Below are positions 33,340 through 43,277 of a DNA stretch of 64,000 nucleotides, piece after piece (within the stretch, counting starts at the first letter, position 1; every line of letters begins with the position of its first letter). The stretch covers positions 62,001-126,000 of the forward strand of contig NZ_CP016313.1 in the NCBI RefSeq assembly GCF_001880325.1, read 5' to 3'. The position numbers and the translations under genes were made by a program. This DNA is from Thermus brockianus. Its GTDB lineage: Bacteria; Deinococcota; Deinococci; Deinococcales; Thermaceae. The notes beneath the pieces are model-generated. The model searched no databases. It had not been told where the DNA came from and saw only the letters and a list, made by a program, of their open reading frames with translations.

Positions 33340-34191
33340 ATGCGGAATAGAGCGCTAGCCTTCTTTCTGCTGCTTCCCCTGGCCTTCTACGGGCTCACAG
33401 TCCTGCTCCCTGTCTTGAGCACCCTGGGTCTCAGTTTCTACCGTTGGGACGGTGTGGGATCTAGAGAATGGGCGGGCTGGGCGAACTGGATACGTCTTTT
33501 CGGTGATGAGCACTTCTACCATGCGCTCCGGGTGTCCTTTGCCTTCACTCTTATAGCGTGGCTGGTACAAACTCCTTTGGCCTTGGCTCTCGGGATCTAT
33601 TTTGCTCGAAAAGGCATTTTTCGCCAGGTTGCCTCTGTTTTTTCCTTTCTTCCTCTACTTTTTTCCAGCACCGCAGTTGGCACTATTTGGCTTTACATTT
33701 TGGATCCAAACTTGGGAGTGCTCTATTATTTGCCGTTTGTTCGAGGCTTAAATCCACTTGCGGAACAGGTTGCGCTGCTGACGTTGGCCCTGGTCACCTC
33801 CTGGCAGTACATTCCCTTTCACACGCTGCTTTACCAAGCAGCCTACCAGGGAATACCCCAAGATCTTTACGAAGCGGCCGCCCTGGACGGGGCAGAGGAT
33901 TGGGATGTCTTCTGGCATATTACGCTACCGCTTCTTCGGCCAACACTAATCACTTCTTCCTTAATTGTGGTTGTGGGTTCTCTAACGTACTTTGACCTTA
34001 TTTGGGTCATGACCCAAGGGGGACCGGGTTATGCTACGACAAATCTGCCGGTTTATCTTTATAGGCTCGCTTTCCAAAACCAAGAAGTGGCATACGGAGC
34101 TACGGTAGGGGCCTTCTTGGCACTCTTATCAGTCCTTATTTCCTGGGGTTTGGTAGGGCCTAGTGGTCTCGCGTCTCGGAGGAACTCATGA
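33340..34191 (+). CDS. Sugar ABC importer permease, MalF type
   Basis: 283 residues with six membrane segments starting ALAFFLLLPLAFYGLTVLLP. The EAA loop reads LYEAAALDGAEDWDVFWHITLPLL, and the downstream TQGGPGYATTNLPVYLYRLA is typical of the MalF/LacF branch. Ribosome site aaggagg precedes the ATG. It overlaps the next permease by 4 bp. No ATPase gene accompanies the pair, so a shared MsiK-type ATPase is expected elsewhere in the genome. Confidence 0.9.
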   Translation: MRNRALAFFLLLPLAFYGLTVLLPVLSTLGLSFYRWDGVGSREWAGWANWIRLFGDEHFYHALRVSFAFTLIAWLVQTPLALALGIYFARKGIFRQVASVFSFLPLLFSSTAVGTIWLYILDPNLGVLYYLPFVRGLNPLAEQVALLTLALVTSWQYIPFHTLLYQAAYQGIPQDLYEAAALDGAEDWDVFWHITLPLLRPTLITSSLIVVVGSLTYFDLIWVMTQGGPGYATTNLPVYLYRLAFQNQEVAYGATVGAFLALLSVLISWGLVGPSGLASRRNS

Positions 34192-35015
34192 AGGCGCTTG
34201 TAGGTAAGGTCGTTCGGGGGCTTGCTCCGGTGTTGGTCCTAGTGTGGAGCCTTATTTCGGCATTTCCTGTTTATTTCATGGCGATTACCAGTGTTAAAAC
34301 CCAAGCAGGTTACCTCCAGCCCCCCCCTTGGGGTTTGCCCCAGCAGTGGACCTGGGAAAACTATCGTGCAGTGCTTGAAGCGGGTTTTATTAGATACTTT
34401 GTGAATAGCGTTGTCGTAGCCCTCAGCACCGCTCTGATCTCGGTTTTCCTAAGCCTGTTGGCGGCCTACGCGGTAAATCGGGGTAAAACCCCTATTTACC
34501 GTCAAAGTCTTTATATCTTCCTTTTAGGTTTCGCTGTCCCTGCCCAGGCTACGGTGATTGCCCTGTACGCGTTGGTTAAGGCAAGCGGTCTTTACGACAG
34601 CCTTTGGGCAGTCATCTTGCCTCTCGCTGGATTTGCCATGCCAGTTACGGTCTTAGTGTTGACCAATTTTGTCAGAGAAATTCCGAGTACGCTCTTTGAG
34701 GCTATGGAGTTGGAAGGGGCGAGCCACGGGGCTGTTCTAAAACACCTCGTCTTGCCGTTATCCGTTCGGGCAGTCATCTCCATGGCCCTGTTCAACTTCA
34801 TAGGAGCCTGGAATGCTTTGCTTTTCCCCCTTATCCTAACGCAGAGCCCGGAGGTGCGTGTTCTTCCCATGGCGGTATGGACCTTCACAGGCCAATTCGG
34901 TATTAACGTGCCTGCGGTTATGGCGGCTGTGACTTTGTCTGCGCTGCCCCTCATCCTGGCTTACGTGTTCGCTAGAAGGGAAATTCTAAACGCACTAAGA
35001 GGGGGTTTCGTTTGA
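34188..35015 (+). CDS. Sugar ABC importer permease, MalG type
   Basis: 275 residues, six membrane segments. N-terminal VWSLISAFPVYFMAITSVKT, EAA loop LFEAMELEGASHGAVLKHLVLPL, and C-terminal LSALPLILAYVFARREILNA are typical of MalG/LacG. Completes the oligosaccharide importer. The stop codon overlaps a TTG that opens a 61-codon frame. Confidence 0.9.
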   Translation: MKALVGKVVRGLAPVLVLVWSLISAFPVYFMAITSVKTQAGYLQPPPWGLPQQWTWENYRAVLEAGFIRYFVNSVVVALSTALISVFLSLLAAYAVNRGKTPIYRQSLYIFLLGFAVPAQATVIALYALVKASGLYDSLWAVILPLAGFAMPVTVLVLTNFVREIPSTLFEAMELEGASHGAVLKHLVLPLSVRAVISMALFNFIGAWNALLFPLILTQSPEVRVLPMAVWTFTGQFGINVPAVMAAVTLSALPLILAYVFARREILNALRGGFV

Positions 35016-35329
35016 CCTCTGTCAAGATGACCTTCCTCTTGGGTTCGCGCGGGTTCGAATGGGTAGCTGGTAAGGGGCTACCGATTGCTTCCCAACCTGA
35101 TCTTCGCGGAGTAGTAGACCACCAGAGAGGACAATTAACCAGGCCGTGGAACGCCTGGGGGTTAAGTGGCGGAGGGGGCGGGATCACGGGAGGCTAGGTT
35201 TACTCCTGGGGGAGCCCTCCTTCTTCTGGGTCTGTTGGGGAGAGCACTCCATAAGGCCTCCGCCTCCTGTAAGTGGCACGGGGATTTCTTGAGCTTATCG
35301 GAACTTCGGGAAGAGGGTAAGCCGGGGGG
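35016..35329 (+). other. Non-coding gap or remnant between oligosaccharide importer and xylF
   Basis: A 61-codon frame (35012-35197) starts at a TTG overlapping the permease stop and reads MTSVKMTFLLGSRGFEWVAG, then becomes glycine-rich and ends. I do not recognise it; it could be the 5' end of a deleted gene that once belonged to the operon. The rest up to 35329 contains no convincing gene. GC content rises again in this stretch. Confidence 0.4.
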
Positions 35330-35358
35330 TTGATATTTGGGGTGTTCTGAGATATATT
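35330..35358 (+). promoter_or_regulatory. Promoter of the xylF operon
   Basis: TTGATA (35330-35335), a 17-bp spacer and TATATT (35353-35358). Predicted transcription start at about 35365, again at the first bases of the shared leader element. Confidence 0.7.
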
Positions 35359-35361
35359 TAG

Positions 35362-35419
35362 TTTGAGTCGGGAAACAAAGAAAAATTTCCCAAACTCCTG
35401 GTCAACCTCTTCCCGGCTC
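35362..35419 (+). promoter_or_regulatory. Shared xyl leader/operator element, copy 2
   Basis: Positions 35362-35383 match 29418-29439 with one mismatch. Then gggaaa and tttccc (35370-35375, 35386-35391) form an inner inverted repeat, ggtcaacct follows, and cccggctc (35412-35419) can pair with gagtcggg (35365-35372). Located at the predicted transcription start, 16 bp before the xylF ATG. Confidence 0.65.
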
Positions 35420-35434
35420 AGTAGGAGGTTGCGT

Positions 35435-36481
35435 ATGCGGAATGGGTGGCTTGGTGTTTTGGCGTTGCTGGCCTTTGCAGGGGGGACTTGGGCCCAACAA
35501 CGCCCATTGGTGGTGGGTGTAAGTTGGGCTAACTTCCAGGAGGAGCGTTGGCGGCGGGACGAGGCGGCCATAAAGGAGCAGCTGGCTCGCATGGGCGCTC
35601 AGTATGTGAGCACCGATGCGCAAAGTTCTGCAGAAAAGCAGCTTAACGATGTGGACAGCCTTATTTCCCGAGGGGTAAATGCCCTCATCATCCTTGCTTG
35701 GGACAAGGACGCTATTCTTCCCGCGGTCCAAAAGGCTCGCGCAGCTGGCATCCCCGTGGTGGCTTATGACCGCCTAATTGCCGATCCATACGCCTTCTAT
35801 ATTTCTTTTGACAACGTGGAGGTCGGAAGGCAACAAGCCAGGGCTGTGTACCAGGTGCGGCCTCGAGGAAACTATGTCTTCATCTTGGGTGCGCCCACTG
35901 ATCCTAACGCGGATCTATTACACCAAGGACAGCTTGAAATCCTACAACCTGCCATTGATCGGGGTGAGATTCGTGTGGTGGGCAAGCAGTATACGGAGGG
36001 TTGGCGTCCGGAAGTGGCCCAGCGCAATATGGAACAAATTCTGGCGGCCAACCGAAACCAAGTAGATGCGGTGGTGGCCTCCAATGACGGTACCGCAGGG
36101 GGTGTGATCGCCGCTCTTGCCTCGGTGGGTTTGGCAGGACGCGTGCCCGTTTCCGGCCAAGACGGCGATTGGCCTGCCTTAAACCGGGTGGCTCGAGGAT
36201 TGCAGACCGTAAGCGTTTGGAAGGATGCCCGAGAGCTTGGGCGTCGCGCCGCAGAGATTGCGGTGCTCCTAGCGCGGGGAACTCGTCCAGACCAAATCTT
36301 AGGTGCTCAGAGGTTCCGTGTCCCGGGGGACCCTAGGGGTACCGTGGTGAATGCGGTGCTATTGCGGCCTATTCCCATTACACGCGACAACTTGCATATC
36401 GTCCTCGAGGCCGGTTGGATCACGAAAGAAGCGCTTTGCCAGGGTGTAAGCGGGCCGCAGGCGCCTGCAGTTTGCCGCTAG
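35435..36481 (+). CDS. xylF: D-xylose ABC importer binding protein
   Basis: 348 residues from ATG 35435 with taggagg upstream. Signal peptide [20 protein letters not shown]. Periplasmic-binding-protein family (sugar-binding, LacI-like fold) with XylF blocks [40 protein letters not shown] and [14 protein letters not shown]-type hinge (here [17 protein letters not shown]). Captures xylose for XylHG. Followed by a strong hairpin that should keep its mRNA level above that of xylH. Confidence 0.92.
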   Translation: MRNGWLGVLALLAFAGGTWAQQRPLVVGVSWANFQEERWRRDEAAIKEQLARMGAQYVSTDAQSSAEKQLNDVDSLISRGVNALIILAWDKDAILPAVQKARAAGIPVVAYDRLIADPYAFYISFDNVEVGRQQARAVYQVRPRGNYVFILGAPTDPNADLLHQGQLEILQPAIDRGEIRVVGKQYTEGWRPEVAQRNMEQILAANRNQVDAVVASNDGTAGGVIAALASVGLAGRVPVSGQDGDWPALNRVARGLQTVSVWKDARELGRRAAEIAVLLARGTRPDQILGAQRFRVPGDPRGTVVNAVLLRPIPITRDNLHIVLEAGWITKEALCQGVSGPQAPAVCR

Positions 36482-36485
36482 GCCT

Positions 36486-36517
36486 AAGGGGCTCAGGGGA
36501 AAACCCCTGAGCCCCTT
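36486..36517 (+). terminator. 14-bp hairpin between xylF and xylH (attenuator or mRNA stabiliser)
   Basis: aaggggctcagggg, loop aaaa, then cccctgagcccctt: a perfect 14-bp stem four bases after the xylF stop. Only three T follow the stem, so it may terminate partially or protect the xylF 3' end; xylH starts 11 bp later. Confidence 0.7.
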
Positions 36518-36528
36518 TCGGAGAAGCC

Positions 36529-37752
36529 ATGAACGCCATGTACCCTTCAGATAAGGCGGGGAAAAGTCCCCGTGTGGACATGGGCACATACTCGCAAAAT
36601 GCATTCCTTCTCGTCGTTCTAGGACTTCTTTGGTTGATTTTCCATTTGATGACCTTGGGCCAACCGGGCCAGTTCCTATCCCCTCAAAACCTTTGGAACC
36701 TATCCGTGCAAACCGCCGTGGTAGCCATCTTGGTAGGGGGAATGGTCCTGGTCATTGTGGCCCGACAGATTGACCTTAGCGTGGGCTCGCTTTTGGGTTT
36801 CACCGGGATGGCCATGGCCCTTTTGCAAGCGGTCCCGCCCATCGGCCAAGGATGGCCCTGGCCCCTAGCCCTTTTGGTGGGCCTGCTGCTGGGGGCTGGA
36901 GCAGGTCTTTTGCAAGGGTATCTTATCGCCTATCTTGGAGCCCCTTCCTTTATCGTTACCATGGCCGGGCTCCTTGTTTTCCGTAACGCCGCCTACTTGA
37001 TTGCCGAAGGTCGGACCGTAGGCCCTCTTCAGGACGGCTTTCTGATCTTAGGCGGGGGACTTCAAGGTTCAATCGGGCCCTTCTGGTCTGCGGTGGTTAC
37101 CCTCCTCGCCTTGGCCTACACCCTCTGGGCTCTATGGCGCGGCCGGTGGCTTCGGCAACGCCATGGTCTTTCCGTACGCCCCTTTTGGGTGGACCTTCTT
37201 ATAACCCTGTTCCTGGGTCTGGTTTTTGGGAGCTTTCTCTGGGTCATGAACAGTTTTCCTCACCCCGTTACGGGCCTAGGCCGGGGGATCCCAGTGCCCG
37301 TACTCATTGCCCTTGGCGTCCTCGTGCTTCTCCACTGGGTATCCCAGCGCACGCGTTTTGGTAGGTATGTGTACGCTATCGGCGGCAATCCTGAGGCGGC
37401 CCTGTTGGCGGGCATTCCCGTTCGCCGTGTCCAGGTTCTGGTGTTTGGCCTGATGGGCTCCCTCGCCGCCCTGGCCGGGGCGGTGCAAGCGGCACGGCTT
37501 GCTTTCGTGCCCACGGGCATGGGTACCCTTCTGGAACTGTACGTGATCGCTGCCGCTGTGGTAGGAGGTACCTCCTTGGCTGGGGGAAGCGGCACAATTC
37601 TTGGGGCGGCGCTGGGGGCCTTGATCATGTCTAGTCTGCAAAACGGTTTAGTGCTCATGGGCGTACCTACAGAGTGGCAGAACCTGATCCTAGGTGTGGT
37701 CCTGGTGGTGGCTGCCGTGTGGAACGCTAGGTTTCACCGGAGGCGGATATGA
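36529..37752 (+). CDS. xylH: D-xylose ABC importer permease
   Basis: 407 residues with about ten hydrophobic segments. The block [20 protein letters not shown] with [10 protein letters not shown] is the AraH/RbsC/XylH signature, and a long insertion (about 150-260) distinguishes XylH from RbsC. The region [20 protein letters not shown] is the loop that meets the ATPase. ggagaag lies before ATG 36529. Overlaps xylG by 4 bp. Confidence 0.9.
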   Translation: MNAMYPSDKAGKSPRVDMGTYSQNAFLLVVLGLLWLIFHLMTLGQPGQFLSPQNLWNLSVQTAVVAILVGGMVLVIVARQIDLSVGSLLGFTGMAMALLQAVPPIGQGWPWPLALLVGLLLGAGAGLLQGYLIAYLGAPSFIVTMAGLLVFRNAAYLIAEGRTVGPLQDGFLILGGGLQGSIGPFWSAVVTLLALAYTLWALWRGRWLRQRHGLSVRPFWVDLLITLFLGLVFGSFLWVMNSFPHPVTGLGRGIPVPVLIALGVLVLLHWVSQRTRFGRYVYAIGGNPEAALLAGIPVRRVQVLVFGLMGSLAALAGAVQAARLAFVPTGMGTLLELYVIAAAVVGGTSLAGGSGTILGAALGALIMSSLQNGLVLMGVPTEWQNLILGVVLVVAAVWNARFHRRRI

Positions 37753-38498
37753 GCCTACCGCTTTTGCGCGCCGAAAACGTATCCCTGCGTTTTGGTGGGC
37801 TGCAAGCCTTGGACAGGGTTTCCTTTGATCTCCACGAGGGCGAGGTTCATAGCTTGGTGGGGCACAATGGAGCGGGAAAAACCACCTTCATCCGGGTCTT
37901 AGCGGGGGTTTACACCCCCCAGGAGGGGAGGATCCTCCTGCGGACCGGGGATGGGCTCGAGGAGGTGCGCTTTGCCTCCCCAAGAGATGCGCAGCGTTTT
38001 GGCATTGAAACCATCCATCAGAACCTGGCCTTGGCTGACAATTTGGATGCAGTAGCCAACGTTTTTTTGGGCCGGGAACGTGTTCGGCATCTTTCTCTGG
38101 ATGAGGAATCCATGGAGACGGAGGCGAGAAGGGTACTGGAGCGGGTAGGAGCGAAGCTACCTTCCCTCAGGGTCCCGGTCCACCGGCTCTCGGGGGGCCA
38201 GCGCCAAGCGGTAGCCATTGCTCGGGCCCTACTCTTCCGGGCAAAGGTCCTCATCATGGACGAGCCCACCGCTGCCCTTGGTCCGGGAGAAACAGCTCGG
38301 GTCAAAGGGCTCATCCGCGCTCTCCGCGAAGAGGGTCTGGGCATTGTCCTCATTAGTCATGATCTCCACGACGTCTTTGATCTAAGCGACCGGATTACGG
38401 TGATGAAGGGAGGCAAAGTGGTGGGAACGGTACGGGCCTGCGAGAGCAACCAGGAGGAGGTGTTGGGGATGATTTTGGCTGGAGAGGCCAAGAGGTAG
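37749..38498 (+). CDS. xylG: Xylose ABC importer ATPase, single-domain form
   Basis: 249 residues with one ATPase domain: Walker [11 protein letters not shown], signature [20 protein letters not shown], Walker [14 protein letters not shown]-loop [11 protein letters not shown]. Enterobacterial XylG is a tandem-domain protein of about 510 residues, so this is a half-size version that must dimerise. It ends at a normal stop followed directly by the repressor gene, so it does not look truncated by mutation. Confidence 0.88.
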   Translation: MSLPLLRAENVSLRFGGLQALDRVSFDLHEGEVHSLVGHNGAGKTTFIRVLAGVYTPQEGRILLRTGDGLEEVRFASPRDAQRFGIETIHQNLALADNLDAVANVFLGRERVRHLSLDEESMETEARRVLERVGAKLPSLRVPVHRLSGGQRQAVAIARALLFRAKVLIMDEPTAALGPGETARVKGLIRALREEGLGIVLISHDLHDVFDLSDRITVMKGGKVVGTVRACESNQEEVLGMILAGEAKR

Positions 38499-38514
38499 GC
38501 CGGGATTTGGGAAA

Positions 38515-39648
38515 ATGCGGATCAGTATGCCTAACGCTTCCGAAATCCCCAAAGGCGGTACCCGGCAGCTTCGCCGTTGGCACAAGGCTCGTATTCTAGA
38601 CCATTTGCGTAAGCAACCCGGGCTTTCTCGGAGCGACCTGGCCAAGCACCTAGAGCTCTCTCCCTCAGCCGTTACGGAGGTCGTGGCCGAGCTTCTAGAG
38701 GAGGGCCTGCTTTTGGAACGGCCTCTTCCTCCCCAGGGCCAGGGCCGGCCTTCCATCGCCCTCGAGGTAGAGGGCGAAAGGAACATGGTTCTGGCCTGGG
38801 AAATCGATGTGGACCGGATGGCCGTGGCCCTTATGAGCCTAGCGGGGGATGTGCGGGTGAAGACGGTCCTGCCCCCGGCGCCGAAAGATCCGCAAGAGGC
38901 GCTAGCCCTCCTGGCGGCGGCCACGCACCCCTTGCTTTCGGGTAGGCGGGTTCTCGGCGTAGGTGTTGCCGTGCCGGGCCTTGTGGAACCCGAAGAAGGT
39001 CACCTGACCCTGGCACCGAACCTGGGTTGGCAAGACCTGGCCTTGGGGGAGATGGTACAGAAGGTTCTGGCAAGCTTGGGGCTTGCAGGAGTTCCCCTCA
39101 TAGTGGAAAACGAGGCGAATGCCGCAGCGTACGGCCTTTATGCCTTGGGGGGGTGGGAAGTAGATCACTGCGTGTACCTGAACTTGGGCGTAGGCGTGGG
39201 AGGCGGCGTCGTAGTGGACCGGAAGGTTTACCACGGGGCCCGTTTTCACGCGGGTGAGGTGGGCCATATCCCGCTGAACCCCGATGGGCCTTCTTGTGGT
39301 TGCGGCAAACAAGGATGCGCCGAAGTCTATTTGAGTTTTCGCCGATGGAATGCGAACGCTTCCAAGGAACTCCTGTCCGAGATGGGAGACAAGCTGGCGC
39401 ACCTTTGCGCCATCGTGTTGAGCACGCTGGATCCGAACCTTATCGTCCTAGGGGGACCTTTGGTGGGGGCTACAGGGGAGGAGCTTCTTCGCGAGGTTCG
39501 GCGAAGGCTTCCTAAATACGCCTTGCGGGTTCACTCTCCTGAACAGGTTGTTCTTTCTCCTTTTGGGCGGGAAGCCGCTCTTCTGGGGGCAGGCGCTTTG
39601 GCTGCCGCCCAGTTCATAGATCAAATGGCTTTTGCGGAGGTGGTTTAG
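38515..39648 (+). CDS. xylR: ROK-family transcriptional repressor (XylR-like)
   Basis: 377 residues. N-terminal winged helix: [20 protein letters not shown] and [19 protein letters not shown]. The ROK sugar-kinase-like domain has [20 protein letters not shown], the zinc motif GCGKQGCAE, and the family block [20 protein letters not shown]. In many bacteria ROK-type XylR represses xyl genes and is released by xylose. The paired leader elements at 29418 and 35362 are the obvious candidate binding sites. Sits inside the operon it probably controls. Confidence 0.88.
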   Translation: MRISMPNASEIPKGGTRQLRRWHKARILDHLRKQPGLSRSDLAKHLELSPSAVTEVVAELLEEGLLLERPLPPQGQGRPSIALEVEGERNMVLAWEIDVDRMAVALMSLAGDVRVKTVLPPAPKDPQEALALLAAATHPLLSGRRVLGVGVAVPGLVEPEEGHLTLAPNLGWQDLALGEMVQKVLASLGLAGVPLIVENEANAAAYGLYALGGWEVDHCVYLNLGVGVGGGVVVDRKVYHGARFHAGEVGHIPLNPDGPSCGCGKQGCAEVYLSFRRWNANASKELLSEMGDKLAHLCAIVLSTLDPNLIVLGGPLVGATGEELLREVRRRLPKYALRVHSPEQVVLSPFGREAALLGAGALAAAQFIDQMAFAEVV

Positions 39649-40812
39649 ATGTATGAGCCTAAACCGGAGCACAGGTTCACATTTGGACTTTGGACGGTAG
39701 GTAATGTGGGCCGGGACCCCTTTGGGGATGCGGTTCGGGAAAAGCTTGATCCCGTTTACGTCGTGCAGAAATTGGCGGAGCTTGGGGCTTATGGGGTGAA
39801 CCTGCACGATGAGGACCTCATCCCTAGGGACACGCCGCCTCGGGAGCGTGACCAAATCCTTCGCCGGTTTAGGAAAGCTCTTGAGGAAACCGGTCTTCGG
39901 GTCCCCATGGTCACAGCCAACCTCTTTTCCGATCCCGCCTTTAAGGACGGTGCCTTTACAAGCCCAGACCCTTGGGTCCGGGCCTATGCGCTTCGCAAGA
40001 GCTTGGAAACCATGGACCTAGGCGCAGAGTTAGGAGCGGAGATCTACGTGGTTTGGCCAGGGAGGGAGGGAGCGGAGGTTGAGGCCACGGGAAAAAGCCG
40101 CCATGTCTGGGAATGGATGCGGGAAGCGCTCAACTACATGGCTGCCTACGCCAAGGATCAAGGTTATGCGTACCGCTTTGCTTTGGAACCCAAGCCCAAC
40201 GAACCTAGGGGTGACATCTATTTCGCCACGGTAGGGAGCTTTCTGGCCTTTATCTACACCCTCGAGGATCCTGACCGTTTCGGCCTCAACCCCGAGTTTG
40301 CGCACGAAACCATGGCGGGGCTAAACTTCGTCCACGCCGTGGCTCAGGTTCTGGAAGTGGGGAAACTTTTCCATATAGACCTAAACGATCAGAGAATGAG
40401 CCGGTTTGACCAGGACCTCCGCTTTGGCGCAGAGAACCTGAAAGCAGCCTTCTTCTTGGTAGACCTCCTGGAGCACTCCGGCTACCAGGGGCCCCGCCAT
40501 TTTGACGCCCATGCCCTGAGGACAGAGGATGAAGAAGGGGTCTGGGCATTCGCCCGGGGTTGCATGCGTACGTATCTGATCCTCAAGGAGAAGGCCGAGG
40601 CTTTCCGCCAGGACCCCGAGGTTCAAACCTTGCTTGCGGAGTATTACCGAGCGGACAAGGAAGCCTTGGCTCTACTTGGCTCCTATAGCCGGGAAAAGGC
40701 GGAGGCCTTGAAGCGTGCGCATATTCCCTTGGAAGCGTTGCGGCGCCGAGGATACGCCTTGGAGCGGTTGGACCAACTTGCGGTGGAGTACCTTCTCGGG
40801 GTACGCGGATGA
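39649..40812 (+). CDS. xylA: Xylose isomerase
   Basis: 387 residues, the length of short (class I) xylose isomerases. The sequence closely resembles the T. thermophilus enzyme as I remember it. Active-site elements: [13 protein letters not shown] (catalytic His), [31 protein letters not shown] (metal Glu and Lys), [20 protein letters not shown], and [16 protein letters not shown] (metal Asp residues). Converts xylose to xylulose in the cytoplasm. Starts one base after the repressor stop and overlaps xylB by 4 bp. Confidence 0.97.
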   Translation: MYEPKPEHRFTFGLWTVGNVGRDPFGDAVREKLDPVYVVQKLAELGAYGVNLHDEDLIPRDTPPRERDQILRRFRKALEETGLRVPMVTANLFSDPAFKDGAFTSPDPWVRAYALRKSLETMDLGAELGAEIYVVWPGREGAEVEATGKSRHVWEWMREALNYMAAYAKDQGYAYRFALEPKPNEPRGDIYFATVGSFLAFIYTLEDPDRFGLNPEFAHETMAGLNFVHAVAQVLEVGKLFHIDLNDQRMSRFDQDLRFGAENLKAAFFLVDLLEHSGYQGPRHFDAHALRTEDEEGVWAFARGCMRTYLILKEKAEAFRQDPEVQTLLAEYYRADKEALALLGSYSREKAEALKRAHIPLEALRRRGYALERLDQLAVEYLLGVRG

Positions 40813-42275
40813 AGGCGGTTTTGGGGTTGGACCTGGGGACCAGCGGGCTGAAGGGAGTGATCCTGGACGAGAGGGGCCAGAAGCTTGCTGATGCCCGGGC
40901 CGGGTATCCTCTGCGCGTTCCACAACCGGGATGGACCGAGCAGGATCCCCGCGATTGGGCTAAGGCCTTGAGGGAGGTCCTCGAGGCCCTCACCTCGAGG
41001 CTCCCCCAAGTAGAGGTGGTGGCCATCGGCCTTTCCGGGCAGATGCATGGGGCTGTGTTCCTTGACAGAGAGGGAGAGCCAATACTTCCGGCTCCTCTTT
41101 GGAATGACCAGCGCACGGTGGAGGAGGCCAGATGGATAGAAGAGGTGATCCCTCGCCCCGAGCTCATCCGGCGCACAGGCAATCCGGCCATCACCGGTTT
41201 TCAACTTCCAAAGATTGTTTGGCTTAAGCGTAAGCATCCTGACCTGTTTCGGCGGGTCTACAAGGTGCTCCTGCCCAAGGACTACTTGGGCTTCCTCCTC
41301 ACCGGGAACTGGGCCACGGAGTACTCCGATGCTTCCGGTACCGGGGCCATGGCGATCCGGGAACGGCTCTGGGACGAAGAGCTCCTAAGGGCGCTTGGGC
41401 TAGCCGTTTCCCTTCTCCCCGACCTAGGGGAAAGCCACCGTGTGGTGGGGGGGCTCAGGCCGGAGTGGGCTCGAGCGGTTGGGCTCAGGGCGGGTACCCC
41501 CGTGGTGGCCGGAGCCGGGGACAACGCTGCCGCTGCCATTGGCTTAGGGGTTTCCCGCTACCGGCCGGGAACCGGTAGTGTCTCCTTGGGCACGAGTGGG
41601 GTGATCTTCCTTCCCCTTGAAGCGCCTTTGCCCGATCCCGAAGGCCGGATCCACCTATTTTGCCACGCTGATGGCGCCTATCACCTTCTGGGAGTAACCC
41701 TGAGCGCTGCGGGAAGCTTGGAGTGGCTTCGCCGAATTTTCCCCGAGGTTTCGCTAGAGGAGCTCCTTGCGGAAGCGGAGAAGGTTCCTTTGGGGGCGCA
41801 GGGACTTTACTTCCTCCCGTTTTTAGCTGGGGAGCGGAGCCCCTATTTGGAGCCGGCGTTGCGGGGCGCTTGGTTGGGCCTTTCCTTGGCGCATGAACGC
41901 GGCCATTTGGTGCGCGCTGTCCTGGAAGGGGTGGCCTTAAGCTTAGGGGTTGTTTATGAGGTAATGCGTTCCTTGTCGCAAGCCAAAGCGTTTCTGGTCA
42001 CCGGCGGAGGTTCGGCCTCGAGCCTTTGGCTAAGCCTGTTGGGCGGAGCCCTACAGGTTCCCCTTTACCGGGTCGTGGGCGAGGAAGGGGCTGCCCGGGG
42101 AGCGGCGATCCTGGCTATGGTAGGGGGAGGGGTGTACCCGGACCTCGAGGCTGCCCTTGCCGCTACCCGGTTGCCGGAGGTGGCGGTAACCGAGGTAAAT
42201 CCAGGGGTTCGTCAGCTTCTTCCAGGGTACGAGGCCTGGGCATCCTTGCTTTTGGAGCGTTATCGGAGGTCCTAA
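40809..42275 (+). CDS. xylB: Xylulokinase
   Basis: 488 residues, FGGY kinase fold. Phosphate-binding [34 protein letters not shown] (XylB signature), [20 protein letters not shown] with the catalytic Asp, and [20 protein letters not shown]. Phosphorylates xylulose to xylulose 5-phosphate, feeding the pentose phosphate pathway. Abuts the M24-like gene without a gap. Confidence 0.95.
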   Translation: MKAVLGLDLGTSGLKGVILDERGQKLADARAGYPLRVPQPGWTEQDPRDWAKALREVLEALTSRLPQVEVVAIGLSGQMHGAVFLDREGEPILPAPLWNDQRTVEEARWIEEVIPRPELIRRTGNPAITGFQLPKIVWLKRKHPDLFRRVYKVLLPKDYLGFLLTGNWATEYSDASGTGAMAIRERLWDEELLRALGLAVSLLPDLGESHRVVGGLRPEWARAVGLRAGTPVVAGAGDNAAAAIGLGVSRYRPGTGSVSLGTSGVIFLPLEAPLPDPEGRIHLFCHADGAYHLLGVTLSAAGSLEWLRRIFPEVSLEELLAEAEKVPLGAQGLYFLPFLAGERSPYLEPALRGAWLGLSLAHERGHLVRAVLEGVALSLGVVYEVMRSLSQAKAFLVTGGGSASSLWLSLLGGALQVPLYRVVGEEGAARGAAILAMVGGGVYPDLEAALAATRLPEVAVTEVNPGVRQLLPGYEAWASLLLERYRRS

Positions 42276-43277
42276 ATGCTTGGCGAACACCTAAATAGAC
42301 TCCGTCTTTGGATGCGAAGCCAGGGTTTTTCTCGCTTCTACGTCATCCGCCCTGAGAACTTCGCCTGGCTCACTGGGGGTAGCAACACCCTGGGGTTCGG
42401 GGAGGGGGTGGCGTACTTGGAAATCGGGGAAGAGCTTCTCCTTCACACCAGCCGCATAGAACACCCACGGATAGCAGAGGAGGAGGTCCCCGGGCTTCCC
42501 GTGCAAGTGCACCCCTGGTACGCCTTCCCGCCCCCGGGTAGTCCGAACGACCTCGAGCACGACCTCACGCTCCTCCGGCTCGCCCTCTCCAAAAAGGCGC
42601 AGGAGGCCTTTCGCCGCCTGGGGCGGGAGGCGGCGGAGCTGGTGGGGGAGGTGGTCCGGGCGGCTAAGCCCACCTGGAGGGAACAGGAGCTAGCGGGTGC
42701 CTTAGCCGAGGCCCTATGGGGACATGGCATCCGCCCGCAACTCCTCCTGGTGGCGGGGGAAGAGCGGCTTTTTCGGCACCGCCACCCCCTGCCCAAGGAT
42801 CGGCCCCTGGGGCGGAGCTTCATGGCGGTGGTTTGCGCCGAGCGGGGGGGTCTCGTGGCCAACCTCACGCGGATGGTCAACCTGGGAGACGGGGAGGTGG
42901 AGGCCCGCTACCGCAAGGTTTTGGAGGTGGAAGAGGCAGCCTTGGACGCTTCCCGGCCGGGGGCCAAACTGGGGGAGGTTTTCGCTGCTCTCCAAGCGGC
43001 TTACGAGCGGGTGGGCTTTCCGAGTGCCTGGGAGGAGCACCACCAAGGGGGCGTGGGCGGGTACCGGTCCCGGGAGGCCATCGCCGTGCCAGGCCACCCC
43101 TTGACCCTGGAGGAAGGGATGGCCTTGGCCTGGAACCCGAGCCTTGCTGGGGCCAAGGTGGAAGACACCTTTCTCATGACTGGGGAGGGGCTCCTCAACC
43201 TGACGGAGGATCCCCGTTGGCCCACGGTGCGGGTGGGAGAAAGGGATAGGCCCGATCTCTGGAGGGGAGGGTGGTAA
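42276..43277 (+). CDS. M24 (Xaa-Pro peptidase/creatinase) family protein with altered metal site
   Basis: 333 residues. N-terminal creatinase-like domain (FYVIRPENFAWLTGGSNTLG) and pita-bread C-terminal domain (WREQELAGALAEALWGHGIR, EEHHQGGVGGYRSREAIAV). The segment where active M24 peptidases carry two metal-binding Asp (D-x10-D before T-R) reads CAERGGLVANLTRMVNLG here, so both appear replaced. The later Glu region is also unusual (MALAWNPSLAGAKVEDTFLM). It may be a non-peptidase member. Placement between xylB and a dehydrogenase suggests a role in sugar or xylan-substituent metabolism, which is unproven. Confidence 0.75.
   Translation: MLGEHLNRLRLWMRSQGFSRFYVIRPENFAWLTGGSNTLGFGEGVAYLEIGEELLLHTSRIEHPRIAEEEVPGLPVQVHPWYAFPPPGSPNDLEHDLTLLRLALSKKAQEAFRRLGREAAELVGEVVRAAKPTWREQELAGALAEALWGHGIRPQLLLVAGEERLFRHRHPLPKDRPLGRSFMAVVCAERGGLVANLTRMVNLGDGEVEARYRKVLEVEEAALDASRPGAKLGEVFAALQAAYERVGFPSAWEEHHQGGVGGYRSREAIAVPGHPLTLEEGMALAWNPSLAGAKVEDTFLMTGEGLLNLTEDPRWPTVRVGERDRPDLWRGGW

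Noticed and set aside
38515-39648. Treating the ROK protein as a glucokinase
   Set aside because: A clear N-terminal winged helix precedes the ROK domain, and the gene lies within the xyl operon, so a repressor is the better call.
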